Assembly: GCA_963736325.1 (NCBI GenBank)
Contig: CAVTOG010000002.1
Coordinates: 1-64,000, forward strand
Source of the DNA: Actinoallomurus sp963736325
Lineage (GTDB): Bacteria; Actinomycetota; Actinomycetes; Streptosporangiales; Streptosporangiaceae
Reading direction: 5' to 3'
DNA length: 64,000 nt
In this document: positions 10,254-19,751 of the stretch, in pieces
How the letters are laid out: each line of letters starts with the position of its first letter
Numbering within the stretch: position 1 is the stretch's first letter
Program-made: the position numbers and the translations under genes
Notes under the pieces: generated by a model
The model's database searches: none
What the model was told of the DNA's origin: nothing
What the model saw: only the letters and a program-made list of their open reading frames with translations

Positions 10254-11011
10254 TCAGGCGCTCCGGGCGGCCTTCAGGAGGTCGGCGTTGAGCCGGGAGA
10301 TGGTCTCCAGCGGGATGCCCTTCGGGCAGACCGCCGTGCACTCGCCCGTGTTGGTGCACCCGCCGAAGCCCTCCGCGTCCATCTGGTCGACCATCGCGGT
10401 CGCGCGGCCGTGACGCTCCGGCTGTCCCTGGGGCAGCAGGCCCAGGTGGGTGATCTTCGCGGCCGTGAACAGCATCGCGGAGGCGTTCGGGCACGCGGCG
10501 ACGCAGGCGCCGCAGCCGATGCAGGTGGCGGCGTCGAACGCGTCGTGCGCGTCGGCCCTCGGCACCGGGATCGCGGCCGCGTCGGGGGCCGAGCCGGTCG
10601 GCGCGCTGACGTAACCGCCTGCCTGGATGATGCGGTCGAAGGCCGACCGGTCCACGACCAGGTCCTTCACCACCGGGAACGCCCTGGCACGCCACGGCTC
10701 GATGGTGATCACGTCGCCGTCGTCGAAGTGACGCATGTGCAGCTGGCACGTCGTCGTCGCGCGCCGCGGGCCGTGCGGTGTGCCGTCGATGACCAGGGAG
10801 CACATGCCGCAGATGCCCTCACGGCAGTCGTGGTCGAAGGCGACCGGGTCCTCGCCACCGAGGATCAGCCGCTCGTTGAGGAGGTCCAGCATCTCCAGGA
10901 ACGACATGTCCGGCGAGACGCCGTCCAGCTCGTACGGGACCATCCGCCCCTTGTCGGAGGCGTTCCGCTGCCGCCAGATCCTGAGTGTCAGCCTCATGCC
11001 CGTGGGTCCGC

Positions 11012-11015
<4 letters not shown>
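10254..11015 (-). CDS. sdhB: Succinate dehydrogenase/fumarate reductase iron-sulfur subunit (haem b type operon)
   Basis: This 253-residue electron-transfer subunit joins the flavoprotein to the membrane anchor. The [2Fe-2S] ligands are in CREGICGMC, the [4Fe-4S] motif is CIGCGACVAACP, and the remaining cluster Cys are in CTNTGECTAVCPKG. The GTG start at 11015 overlaps the flavoprotein stop (GTGA) and has AGAGG 8 nt upstream. An internal ATG six codons on (MRLTLRIWRQ) matches the usual family start but has a poorer ribosome site. It is the last gene of the C-A-B operon. Of the two iron-sulfur subunits in the window, this one belongs with the five-helix cytochrome b anchor. Confidence 0.94.
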
Positions 11016-12939
<1,924 letters not shown>

Positions 12940-12943
<4 letters not shown>

Positions 12944-13656
12944 CTCACCACTCCGAACGTGACCATCAGGGGAACGGACACGAAGCCCGCGACGAGCACG
13001 ACCGCGACGGCACCGGCGAGAAGCCGCAGGCCGCGGATGCGCCGCCGCGCCAGGCCGAGGCTCTGGAACGCGCTCCACAGGCCGTGCTTCAGGTGAAAGC
13101 CGACCAGGACGACCGCGACGACGTAGAAGGCCGTGATGTACCAGCGCCCGGGGGCGAAGTCCGCGACGACCTTGTCGTACGGCCGCGCCGCGCCGCCCTC
13201 GGGGTTCACCGCGCCGAACGTCAGGTCCAGCAGGTGCCAGACGACGAACAGCAGGATGACGACTCCGCCGTAGCGCATGACGTGGGTGGCGTACCGGCCC
13301 TCGCGTACGGTGGGCCGCGCCTTGTACCGGACGGGGCGTGCCCGCCGTGCGCGGCGGGCCAGTGACACCGCCGCCCACATGTGCAGGGCGACGGCGGCGG
13401 CCAGCACGGCCTCCACGGCCGACAGGAAGACGCGGTGCGGGATCGCCGGTTCGCCGATGGCGCGCAGCCAGTCCGCGTAGTGGTCGTAGTCGGCGCGCCC
13501 CAGGAAGATCTTGAGGTTGCCGGCCATGTGGGCGACGAGGTACAGGAAGAGGACGCCGCCCGTCACCGCCATGACCGCCTTCTCGCCGACGGACGAGCGG
13601 TACACACGCCGCCGCCCTGCCGGTGGGGTCACAGGAGGTCGGGTCACGGTCGTCAT
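12940..13656 (-). CDS. sdhC: Succinate dehydrogenase cytochrome b anchor subunit (five-helix, di-haem type)
   Basis: This 238-residue integral membrane protein has five predicted helices. Candidate haem-ligating His residues lie in LVAHMAGN, ALHMWAAV, VVWHLLDL and VGFHLKHGLW. This is the single-subunit B-type anchor that passes electrons to menaquinone and holds two b haems. It is first in its operon and divergent from the LysR gene across a 78-nt gap. The N-terminal 20 residues are Pro/Arg-rich and cytoplasmic. Confidence 0.92.
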
Positions 13657-13710
13657 GTTCCGGAAACTACGTCCGGCTCAACGATACGTCCAAGACATGA
13701 TCCGGCTTGA

Positions 13711-13733
13711 TTCAATAGCCGTAGGCTATTGAA
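13711..13733. promoter_or_regulatory. Perfect palindrome at the LysR start codon, probable LysR operator
   Basis: TTCAATAGCC, a 3-nt spacer GTA, then GGCTATTGAA form a perfect 10-bp inverted repeat. The centre contains ATAG-N7-CTAT, the T-N11-A shape that LysR regulators bind. It ends 1 nt before the GTG start of the regulator. Binding here could therefore repress the regulator gene and, from the same gap, control the divergent sdhCAB operon. Confidence 0.75.
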
Positions 13734-13734
13734 C

Positions 13735-14661
13735 GTGCAGCTACAGCAACTCGCGTACTTCGTGGCCGTCGCCGAGGTGAGGCACTTCACACACGCCGCC
13801 GAGACCCTGCGGGTGGCGCAGCCCTCCCTGTCGAAGCAGATCAGGACCCTGGAGGAGGAGCTGGGCGCGCCGCTGTTCAGCCGCGCACGCGGCAACATCA
13901 CGCTCACCCCGGCCGGCGAGGCGCTCCTCCCTCTCGCCCGGCGGATCCTGGCCGACGTGGAGACGGCGCGCCGCGAGGTCCAGGACCTGACCGGCCTGCG
14001 CCGCGGCCGCGTACGGCTCGGGGCGACGCCGTCGCTGTTCGCGGGCCTGCTCGCCGACGTGCTGGCCCGCTTCCGCCGCCGCTACCCCGGGATCGAGCTG
14101 CGCGTGGAGGAGAGCGGCTCGCGCGACCTCGTACGCGACCTGGCGCGCGGGCAGCTCGACCTGGCGCTGATCATCCTGCCCCTGCAGAGCACCGACCCCT
14201 CGCTGGAGACCGCGCCGATCCTGCGGGAGGACCTCGTGGTCGTGTCCGCGCGGTCCGAGGCGCCGCGCCGGGCGTACCTGCGGATCGAGGATCTGCGCGA
14301 CCGGCCGCTGGTGATGTTCCGCAGCGGTTACGACCTGCGGGAGGTGACGCAGGCGGCGTGCCGCCAGGCCGGGTTCGAGCCGGCGTTCGCAGTGGAGGGC
14401 GGCGAGATGGACGCCGTGCTGCGCTTCGTCGAGGCCGGGATCGGGCCGGCCGTGGTGCCGTCGATGGTCGTCGCCGGGCGGCCCGGCCTCGTCGGCACGC
14501 CCCTCGCACCGCCCGGGCTCCAGCGCACCATCGCACTGGCGCACCGCAAGGACGTCCACCCGACGCATGCCGCGCTTGCGTTCCAGGACACCCTGCTCGG
14601 CTTCCTGTCCGACGCCGACGCCGAGGGCGGCCTGCCGCGGGGCGTCGAACGCATCGGCTGA
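13735..14661 (+). CDS. LysR family transcriptional regulator
   Basis: This 308-residue regulator has an N-terminal winged helix-turn-helix (QLQQLAYFVAVAE through HAAETLRVAQPSLSKQI, about residues 1-60) and a periplasmic-binding-like effector domain (about 88-295). The GTG at 13735 gives the usual MQLQQL start. A TTG two codons upstream is possible but falls inside the palindrome. It is divergent from sdhCAB, a pairing also seen in streptomycetes, which suggests it senses a metabolite linked to succinate/fumarate metabolism. The effector cannot be read from sequence. Confidence 0.93.
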   Translation: MQLQQLAYFVAVAEVRHFTHAAETLRVAQPSLSKQIRTLEEELGAPLFSRARGNITLTPAGEALLPLARRILADVETARREVQDLTGLRRGRVRLGATPSLFAGLLADVLARFRRRYPGIELRVEESGSRDLVRDLARGQLDLALIILPLQSTDPSLETAPILREDLVVVSARSEAPRRAYLRIEDLRDRPLVMFRSGYDLREVTQAACRQAGFEPAFAVEGGEMDAVLRFVEAGIGPAVVPSMVVAGRPGLVGTPLAPPGLQRTIALAHRKDVHPTHAALAFQDTLLGFLSDADAEGGLPRGVERIG

Positions 14662-14662
14662 G

Positions 14663-15211
14663 TCAGCCGACGACCTCCACCTCCGGCGCGAACCGGCCCA
14701 GAGCGTGCGTGAGGCGGCGGCGGCTGACGCGCCAGCCGCCGAGGCGCGCGGAGACCAGCCGCGGAAGCTCCTCGTCCGGCGGGGCGTTCCCGCGCAGCGC
14801 GAGCGCGCCCCTCCCGGACGAGCCGCCGTCCGCGGCATGGAACTCGATCGCGGTGACCTCGTTCCAGGCGAACCAGCGGCCCTTGGACTTCTTTCCGGAC
14901 GGGCACCAGTAGACGCCCTTGCTCGTGACCGCGAAGACCACCGCCCTGCGCACGACCCGGCGCAGGTGGACGCAGGCGAGCACGACCAGGGCGAGGCCGG
15001 CGAACGCCATCAGCCAGAAGGCGCCGTACTCCGCCCAGTCGACCGGGAGCGGGCGCGGCCCCGGAAGCCAACGCCGTGACGCCGGGCGGCGGCTCTCGGT
15101 GACGGCGAACCCGGCGATGAGCGCGCCGCCGATGAGGGCCGGCACGAGCGGGCCCCACCAGGCGTAACGCACGACGTACGCTCCTGGTCCGAATAGGCTC
15201 CGGCCTCGCAT
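14663..15211 (-). CDS. Hypothetical membrane protein, two helices plus a PH-like C-terminal domain
   Basis: I do not recognise the family. The ATG at 15211 gives a 182-residue protein with GGGAG 5 nt upstream; a longer frame to 15307 lacks a good ribosome site. Two membrane helices (LVPALIGGALIAGFAV and AFWLMAFAGLALVVLACV) are followed by a soluble part with FAVTSKGVYW and RWFAWNEVTAIEF. These resemble the strands of bacterial PH-like domains found in two-helix membrane proteins. It ends 2 nt before the convergent LysR stop. Its position between two succinate dehydrogenase operons gives no firm clue to function. Confidence 0.75.
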   Translation of the reverse strand: MRGRSLFGPGAYVVRYAWWGPLVPALIGGALIAGFAVTESRRPASRRWLPGPRPLPVDWAEYGAFWLMAFAGLALVVLACVHLRRVVRRAVVFAVTSKGVYWCPSGKKSKGRWFAWNEVTAIEFHAADGGSSGRGALALRGNAPPDEELPRLVSARLGGWRVSRRRLTHALGRFAPEVEVVG

Positions 15212-15557
15212 CGGCACTCCCGCCCAGAGGTTGCACTTGGTGCGCCGTATCGTAGACGTCCGGTTCGCCACGTCGTCCATGAGGCGGGACGGCGGTGCGG
15301 AGCCCACCCCCTATTCGGACACCAGCCTCGTTGGTGTACGTTTAGTGGTCAAACCATCACGCTTCGGATTTTGCGGTGATATACGCGCACGACCTGGCGA
15401 ACTACTCGCGAGTAAGTGGGCATTTTCACATTCGGTGACCGCGCCTCGTATCTTGCTCGTGACCACTCCCTATTAACGTATGAGCGCCCCTGAACAGAGG
15501 AGAGGCCCGGCGTACCGGCGGCCCTCCCAGGTGGTGTGCCTTCGATGGAGATCCCGC
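15212..15557. other. Intergenic region upstream of the second succinate dehydrogenase operon
   Basis: These 346 bases hold no convincing gene. The last 200 are more AT-rich and should contain the promoter of the operon starting at 15558. TTCACA and TATCTT (about 15426-15455) stand about 18 nt apart as a possible -35/-10 pair. TGGT-CAA-ACCA (about 15346-15356) and the perfect palindrome TACTCGCGAGTA (15403-15414) are candidate operators. A reading frame open from 15480 could add 26 residues to the anchor protein, but lacks a ribosome site. Confidence 0.5.
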
Positions 15558-16388
15558 ATGACGCAGACAACGGTGGACGCGCCGTCCAAGGATCGGGCTA
15601 AGATCCCGGCGCGCACGCTACGCAAGGACCGCTACTGGCTGAGCCCGCTCACGACGTTCGTCATCTTCACGGCCTGGGTCGTGTACGCGACGGTGCGCTC
15701 GATGATGGGCAGCAGTTTCTGGGTGGCGAAATATCACTATCTGACGCCGTTCTACTCTCCATGCGTCAGCAAGGCCTGCCCGCCTGAGGCAGCCGACTTC
15801 GGCAGGTTCGTTCCGGCGCACCTGCCGTTCTTCATTCCGTACGCGCTGATCTCGCTGCCGTTCCTGCTCGGGTTCCGGCTGACGTGCTACTACTACCGGA
15901 AGTCCTACTACCGGGCCTTCTGGCTGTCGCCGTCCGCGTGCGCGGTCCCGGACAAGAGCCCCGCCCGCAAGACTCCGGGCCGGTACACCGGTGAGACCCG
16001 CCTCCCGCTGATCATCCAGAACTCTCATCGGTACTTCTGGGCCATCGCCGGCCTGATCTCCCTCGTCAACACCTGGGACGCCATCAACGCCTTCCACGGC
16101 GCGGACGGCGGCTTCGGCATCGGCCTCGGCACGATCATCCTGTGGGTCAACGTGATCCTGCTGTGGGCCTACACCCTGTCCTGCCACTCGTGCCGGCACG
16201 TCATGGGCGGGCGCTTGAAGTCGTTCTCCAAGAACCCGGTCCGTTACTGGCTCTGGACGCAGATCAGCAAGCTCAACACCCGCCACGGGCAGTTCGCCCT
16301 GATCACGCTCGGCACGCTGGCGCTGACCGACGCGTACGTCGCGCTCGTCGCGCACGGGACCTTCTCCGACCTGCGGCTCTTCAACTAA
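15558..16388 (+). CDS. Succinate dehydrogenase membrane anchor subunit (mycobacterial Sdh1 type)
   Basis: This 276-residue membrane protein resembles the anchor of mycobacterial Sdh1 (Rv0249c family), not a classical cytochrome b. GGAG lies 7 nt before the ATG at 15558. About five helices can be read, with a Cys-containing loop (PFYSPCVSKACPPEA) and a CHSCRH motif on the penultimate membrane-proximal segment. In the mycobacterial enzyme the anchor holds a membrane-embedded Fe-S cluster in place of haem, and these Cys/His residues fit that role. It is first in an operon with the flavoprotein (13-nt gap) and the iron-sulfur subunit. Confidence 0.88.
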   Translation: MTQTTVDAPSKDRAKIPARTLRKDRYWLSPLTTFVIFTAWVVYATVRSMMGSSFWVAKYHYLTPFYSPCVSKACPPEAADFGRFVPAHLPFFIPYALISLPFLLGFRLTCYYYRKSYYRAFWLSPSACAVPDKSPARKTPGRYTGETRLPLIIQNSHRYFWAIAGLISLVNTWDAINAFHGADGGFGIGLGTIILWVNVILLWAYTLSCHSCRHVMGGRLKSFSKNPVRYWLWTQISKLNTRHGQFALITLGTLALTDAYVALVAHGTFSDLRLFN

Positions 16389-16400
16389 GGACGACCATAA

Positions 16401-18278
16401 GTGACTGATATCGAAAGGCTGCAGTACGACGTCGTCGTGATCGGCGCCGGCGGTGCCGGCCTGCGCGCGGCCATCGAGGCCCGTATGCAGGGCAAGAAGA
16501 CCGCGATCATCTCCAAGTCGCTGTTCGGCAAGGCGCACACCGTCATGGCCGAAGGCGGCGCCGCCGCGGCGATGGGGAACGTCAACGCCAACGACAACTG
16601 GCAGGTCCACTTCCGCGACACCATGCGCGGCGGGAAGTTCCTCAACAACTGGCGGATGGCCGAGCTGCACGCCAAGGAGGCCCCCGACCGCATCTGGGAG
16701 CTGGAGGCCTGGGGTGCGATCTTCGACCGCACCAAGGAAGGCAAGATCAGCCAGCGGAACTTCGGCGGCCACCAGTACCCGCGCCTCGCGCACGTCGGCG
16801 ACCGTACGGGCCTCGAACTGATCCGCACCTGCCAGCAGAAGATCGTCTCCCTCCAGCAGGAGGACCACAAGGAGTTCGGCGACTACGACGCCCGGCTCCG
16901 CGTCTTCGCCGAGACGACGGTCACCCGGCTCCTCAAGGACGCCGAGGGCAAGATCTGCGGCGTCTTCGCCTACATCCGCGAGACCGGCAAGTTCGTGGTC
17001 ATCGAGACGCCCGCGGTCGTGCTGGCCACCGGCGGCATCGGCAAGTCATTCAAGGTCACCTCGAACTCCTGGGAGTACACCGGAGACGGGCACGCGCTGG
17101 CGATGCTCGCCGGGGCGACGCTCATCAACATGGAGTTCGTGCAGTTCCACCCGACCGGCATGGTCTGGCCCCCGTCGGTCAAGGGCATCCTCGTCACCGA
17201 GTCCGTACGCGGCGACGGCGGCGTGCTGAAGAACTCCGACGGCAAGCGCTTCATGTTCGACTACGTCCCGGACGTCTTCAAGGACCAGTACGCCACGACC
17301 GAGGAAGAGGGCGACCGCTGGTACGAGGACGCGGACAACAACCGGCGTCCTCCGGAGCTGCTGCCACGCGACGAGGTCGCCCGCGCGATCAACTCCGAGG
17401 TCAAGGCCGGCCGCGGATCCCCGCACGGCGGCGTGTTCCTCGACATCGCCTCCCGCCTCAAGCCCGAGCAGGTCATCAAGCGGCTGCCGTCGATGCACCA
17501 CCAGTTCAAGGAGCTGGCCGACGTCGACATCACCGCCGAGCCGATGGAGGTCGGCCCGACCTGCCACTACGTCATGGGCGGCGTCGAGGTCGACCCCGAC
17601 ACCGGCTCGGCGCTGATCCCCGGCCTGTTCGCGGCCGGCGAGGTCTCCGGCGGCATGCACGGCTCCAACCGCCTCGGCGGCAACTCCCTGTCCGACCTGC
17701 TGGTCTTCGGCCGCCGCGCCGGCCTGGGCGCCTCGGAGTACGCCTCGGAGGTCTCCGTCTCGGTGCCGGAGTCCGAGATCGAGATCGCGATGGCCGAAGC
17801 GCTCGCGCCGTACGACCGTGAGGGCGGCGAGAACCCCTACACGGTCCACCAGGAGCTCCAGCAGACCATGAACGACCTCGTCGGCATCATCCGCCGCGAG
17901 GAGGAGCTCGAGCAGGCGATCGAGGCACTCGCCAAGCTGCGCGAGCGCGTCGCGAACGTCGGCGTCACCGGCGGCCGCGGCTACCACCCCGGCTGGCACC
18001 TCGCCCTCGACCTGCGCAACATGATCATCGTGTCCGAGTGCGTCGCCAAGGCGGCCCTCGAACGCCAGGAGAGCCGCGGCGGCCACACTCGCGACGACTA
18101 CCCGAAGATGTCGCCCGACTGGCGCAAGATGAACCTCGTGTGCCGAATCACCGGCGACTCGGTCGAGCTCAAGCGCCAGGACATGGAGCCGATGCGCGAG
18201 GACCTCATCTCGCTCTTCGAACTCGACGAGCTGAAGAAGTACCTGACCGAGGGTGAGCTCCCCTCTGAGGAGAACTGA
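16401..18278 (+). CDS. sdhA: Succinate dehydrogenase flavoprotein subunit (mycobacterial Sdh1 type)
   Basis: This 625-residue catalytic subunit starts at GTG with AAGGA 9 nt upstream. The FAD fold is VVVIGAGGAGLRAAIEA. The flavin His lies in GKAHTVMAEGGAAAAMGN, which, with FLNNWRMAELHAKEAPDR, is a hallmark of the Rv0248c group. Substrate-site stretches include FVQFHPTGM and PTCHYVMGGVEVD. The coding sequence is noticeably AAG/GAG-rich and uses nearly optimal codons, as expected for an abundant respiratory enzyme. It differs throughout from the flavoprotein at 11012-12943, so the window holds two distinct enzymes, not a duplication. Confidence 0.95.
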   Translation: MTDIERLQYDVVVIGAGGAGLRAAIEARMQGKKTAIISKSLFGKAHTVMAEGGAAAAMGNVNANDNWQVHFRDTMRGGKFLNNWRMAELHAKEAPDRIWELEAWGAIFDRTKEGKISQRNFGGHQYPRLAHVGDRTGLELIRTCQQKIVSLQQEDHKEFGDYDARLRVFAETTVTRLLKDAEGKICGVFAYIRETGKFVVIETPAVVLATGGIGKSFKVTSNSWEYTGDGHALAMLAGATLINMEFVQFHPTGMVWPPSVKGILVTESVRGDGGVLKNSDGKRFMFDYVPDVFKDQYATTEEEGDRWYEDADNNRRPPELLPRDEVARAINSEVKAGRGSPHGGVFLDIASRLKPEQVIKRLPSMHHQFKELADVDITAEPMEVGPTCHYVMGGVEVDPDTGSALIPGLFAAGEVSGGMHGSNRLGGNSLSDLLVFGRRAGLGASEYASEVSVSVPESEIEIAMAEALAPYDREGGENPYTVHQELQQTMNDLVGIIRREEELEQAIEALAKLRERVANVGVTGGRGYHPGWHLALDLRNMIIVSECVAKAALERQESRGGHTRDDYPKMSPDWRKMNLVCRITGDSVELKRQDMEPMREDLISLFELDELKKYLTEGELPSEEN

Positions 18279-18279
18279 C

Positions 18280-19050
18280 ATGGGCTACAAGGCGAAGTTC
18301 CGGGTCTGGCGCGGCGACGGCGGCGAGGGCGAGCTCAAGGACTACACCATCGAGGTCAACGAGGGTGAGGTCATCCTCGACGTCATCCACCGCCTCCAGG
18401 CCACGGAGGCGCCCGACCTCGCCGTCCGGTGGAACTGCAAGGCCGGCAAGTGCGGCTCCTGCTCGGCCGAGGTCAACGGCCGCCCCCGGCTGATGTGCAT
18501 GACCCGGATGTCGACCTTCGCTGAGGACGAGACCGTCACGGTGACGCCCATGCGCACCTTCCCCGTCATCCGCGACCTCGTCACGGACGTCTCGTACAAC
18601 TACGAGAAGGCCCGCGAGGTCCCGTCCTTCGACGGCGGCGACGTGAAGCCGGGCGAGTTCCGCATGCAGCAGATCGACGTGGAACGCTCGCAGGAGTTCC
18701 GGAAGTGCATCGAGTGCTTCCTGTGCAACAACACCTGCCACGTCATCCGCGACCACGAGGAGAACAAGGAGCACTTCGCCGGCCCTCGCTTCCTGATGCG
18801 GGTCGCCGAACTGGAGATGCACCCGGCGGACGTGGCCGACCGGCGGGAAATCGCCCAGGAGGAGTTCGGCCTCGGCTACTGCAACATCACCAAGTGCTGC
18901 ACCGAGGTCTGCCCCGAGCACATCAAGATCACCGACAACGCGCTGATCCCGATGAAGGAACGCGTCGTCGGCAAGCGGTACGACCCGCTGGTCTGGCTCG
19001 GTTCCAAAATCGGCATCGTGAAGCGCGGCAAGGACACCAGCAAGGCCTGA
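18280..19050 (+). CDS. sdhB: Succinate dehydrogenase iron-sulfur subunit (mycobacterial Sdh1 type)
   Basis: This 256-residue subunit starts at the ATG at 18280 (MGYKAKFRVWRGDGGEG). GAGGAG stands 7 nt upstream and the flavoprotein stop is 1 nt before. The [2Fe-2S] ligands are in CKAGKCGSC with a further Cys in RLMCMTR; the other clusters use CIECFLCNNTCH and CNITKCCTEVCPEH. It is the last gene of the operon and is followed by a strong hairpin terminator. Confidence 0.95.
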   Translation: MGYKAKFRVWRGDGGEGELKDYTIEVNEGEVILDVIHRLQATEAPDLAVRWNCKAGKCGSCSAEVNGRPRLMCMTRMSTFAEDETVTVTPMRTFPVIRDLVTDVSYNYEKAREVPSFDGGDVKPGEFRMQQIDVERSQEFRKCIECFLCNNTCHVIRDHEENKEHFAGPRFLMRVAELEMHPADVADRREIAQEEFGLGYCNITKCCTEVCPEHIKITDNALIPMKERVVGKRYDPLVWLGSKIGIVKRGKDTSKA

Positions 19051-19059
19051 CCTCGCCCG

Positions 19060-19091
19060 AAAGCCCCGGAGACTCCCGTCTCCGGGGCTTT
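19060..19091 (+). terminator. Strong intrinsic terminator after the second sdh operon
   Basis: AAAGCCCCGGAGA (19060-19072) pairs perfectly with TCTCCGGGGCTTT (19079-19091) around a 6-nt loop, giving a 13-bp stem that ends in a short T-run. It begins 9 nt after the iron-sulfur subunit stop. Confidence 0.92.
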
Positions 19092-19183
19092 TCGCCGTCC
19101 AGGACGGGATCAAGACGGCTCGGTCACGTGAACCGCACCTCCGCGCGGAATAGCCTTTGACCGTGGAATCCGAGGAGACCGAG

Positions 19184-19681
19184 ATGTCGAACCCCCAGGA
19201 CGACCCCGGGCACCGCCCCCCGTCCCCCCGCCCGGGCGAGCACCCGCCGTACCAGGGCGGCCCCCCGCCACCCCAGTACCAGCAGGGCCCCCCTCCACAG
19301 CAGCAGTGGCAACAACCCCCTCCTGGCTACGGCCTGTCTCAGACGCCTCAGGGTTATCCGGCACCGCCGCGCGGCAAGGGTTTCTTCGGGTCGCTCTTCG
19401 ACATCGGCTTCAACGACATGGTCTCGACCCGGATGATCCGGATCGTGTACGTCCTGGCGATCCTGCTCATCAGCCTGACGTCCGTGTTCATCTTCCTCGT
19501 CGGTCTCTGGTCCCTGCAGTTCGAGTGGGGCAAGTACTTCGGGGTGTTCCTCGTTCCCGCCGCACCGCTGCTGTGGCTCTTCGAGCTCGTCGTCACGCGC
19601 GTGATCCTGGAGTTCGTCATCAACCAGTTCAAGATCACGGAGCATCTCAAGGCGATGCGGGAGCGGGAGGGGCTGCGCTGA
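19184..19681 (+). CDS. DUF4282 domain-containing membrane protein
   Basis: This 165-residue protein starts at the ATG at 19184, with GAGGAG 6 nt upstream. The first 60 residues are Pro/Gln/Tyr-rich (PPYQGG, PPQYQQG, QQQWQQPP), a disordered cytoplasmic tail. The DUF4282 domain follows: FGSLFDIGFNDMVSTRMIR, a helix IVYVLAILLISLTSVFIFLVG, and a second helix YFGVFLVPAAPLLWLFELVV ending with RVILEFVINQFKITEHL. The function of the family is unknown. The gene lies 70 nt before the kinase gene and may share its transcript. Confidence 0.88.
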   Translation: MSNPQDDPGHRPPSPRPGEHPPYQGGPPPPQYQQGPPPQQQWQQPPPGYGLSQTPQGYPAPPRGKGFFGSLFDIGFNDMVSTRMIRIVYVLAILLISLTSVFIFLVGLWSLQFEWGKYFGVFLVPAAPLLWLFELVVTRVILEFVINQFKITEHLKAMREREGLR

Positions 19682-19751
19682 TCGCTGTCGCGGACATGGG
19701 CGGGCGCGTTAGGCTCGCGGCGGTAACGGCGGACGGCGCGGGGGACGGGTA

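Noticed and set aside
12944..13378. N-terminal extension of the first SdhA by 145 residues
   Set aside because: The extension is Arg/Pro/Ala low complexity and lies wholly inside the cytochrome b gene in another frame; the ATGA-coupled start at 12943 fits the family.
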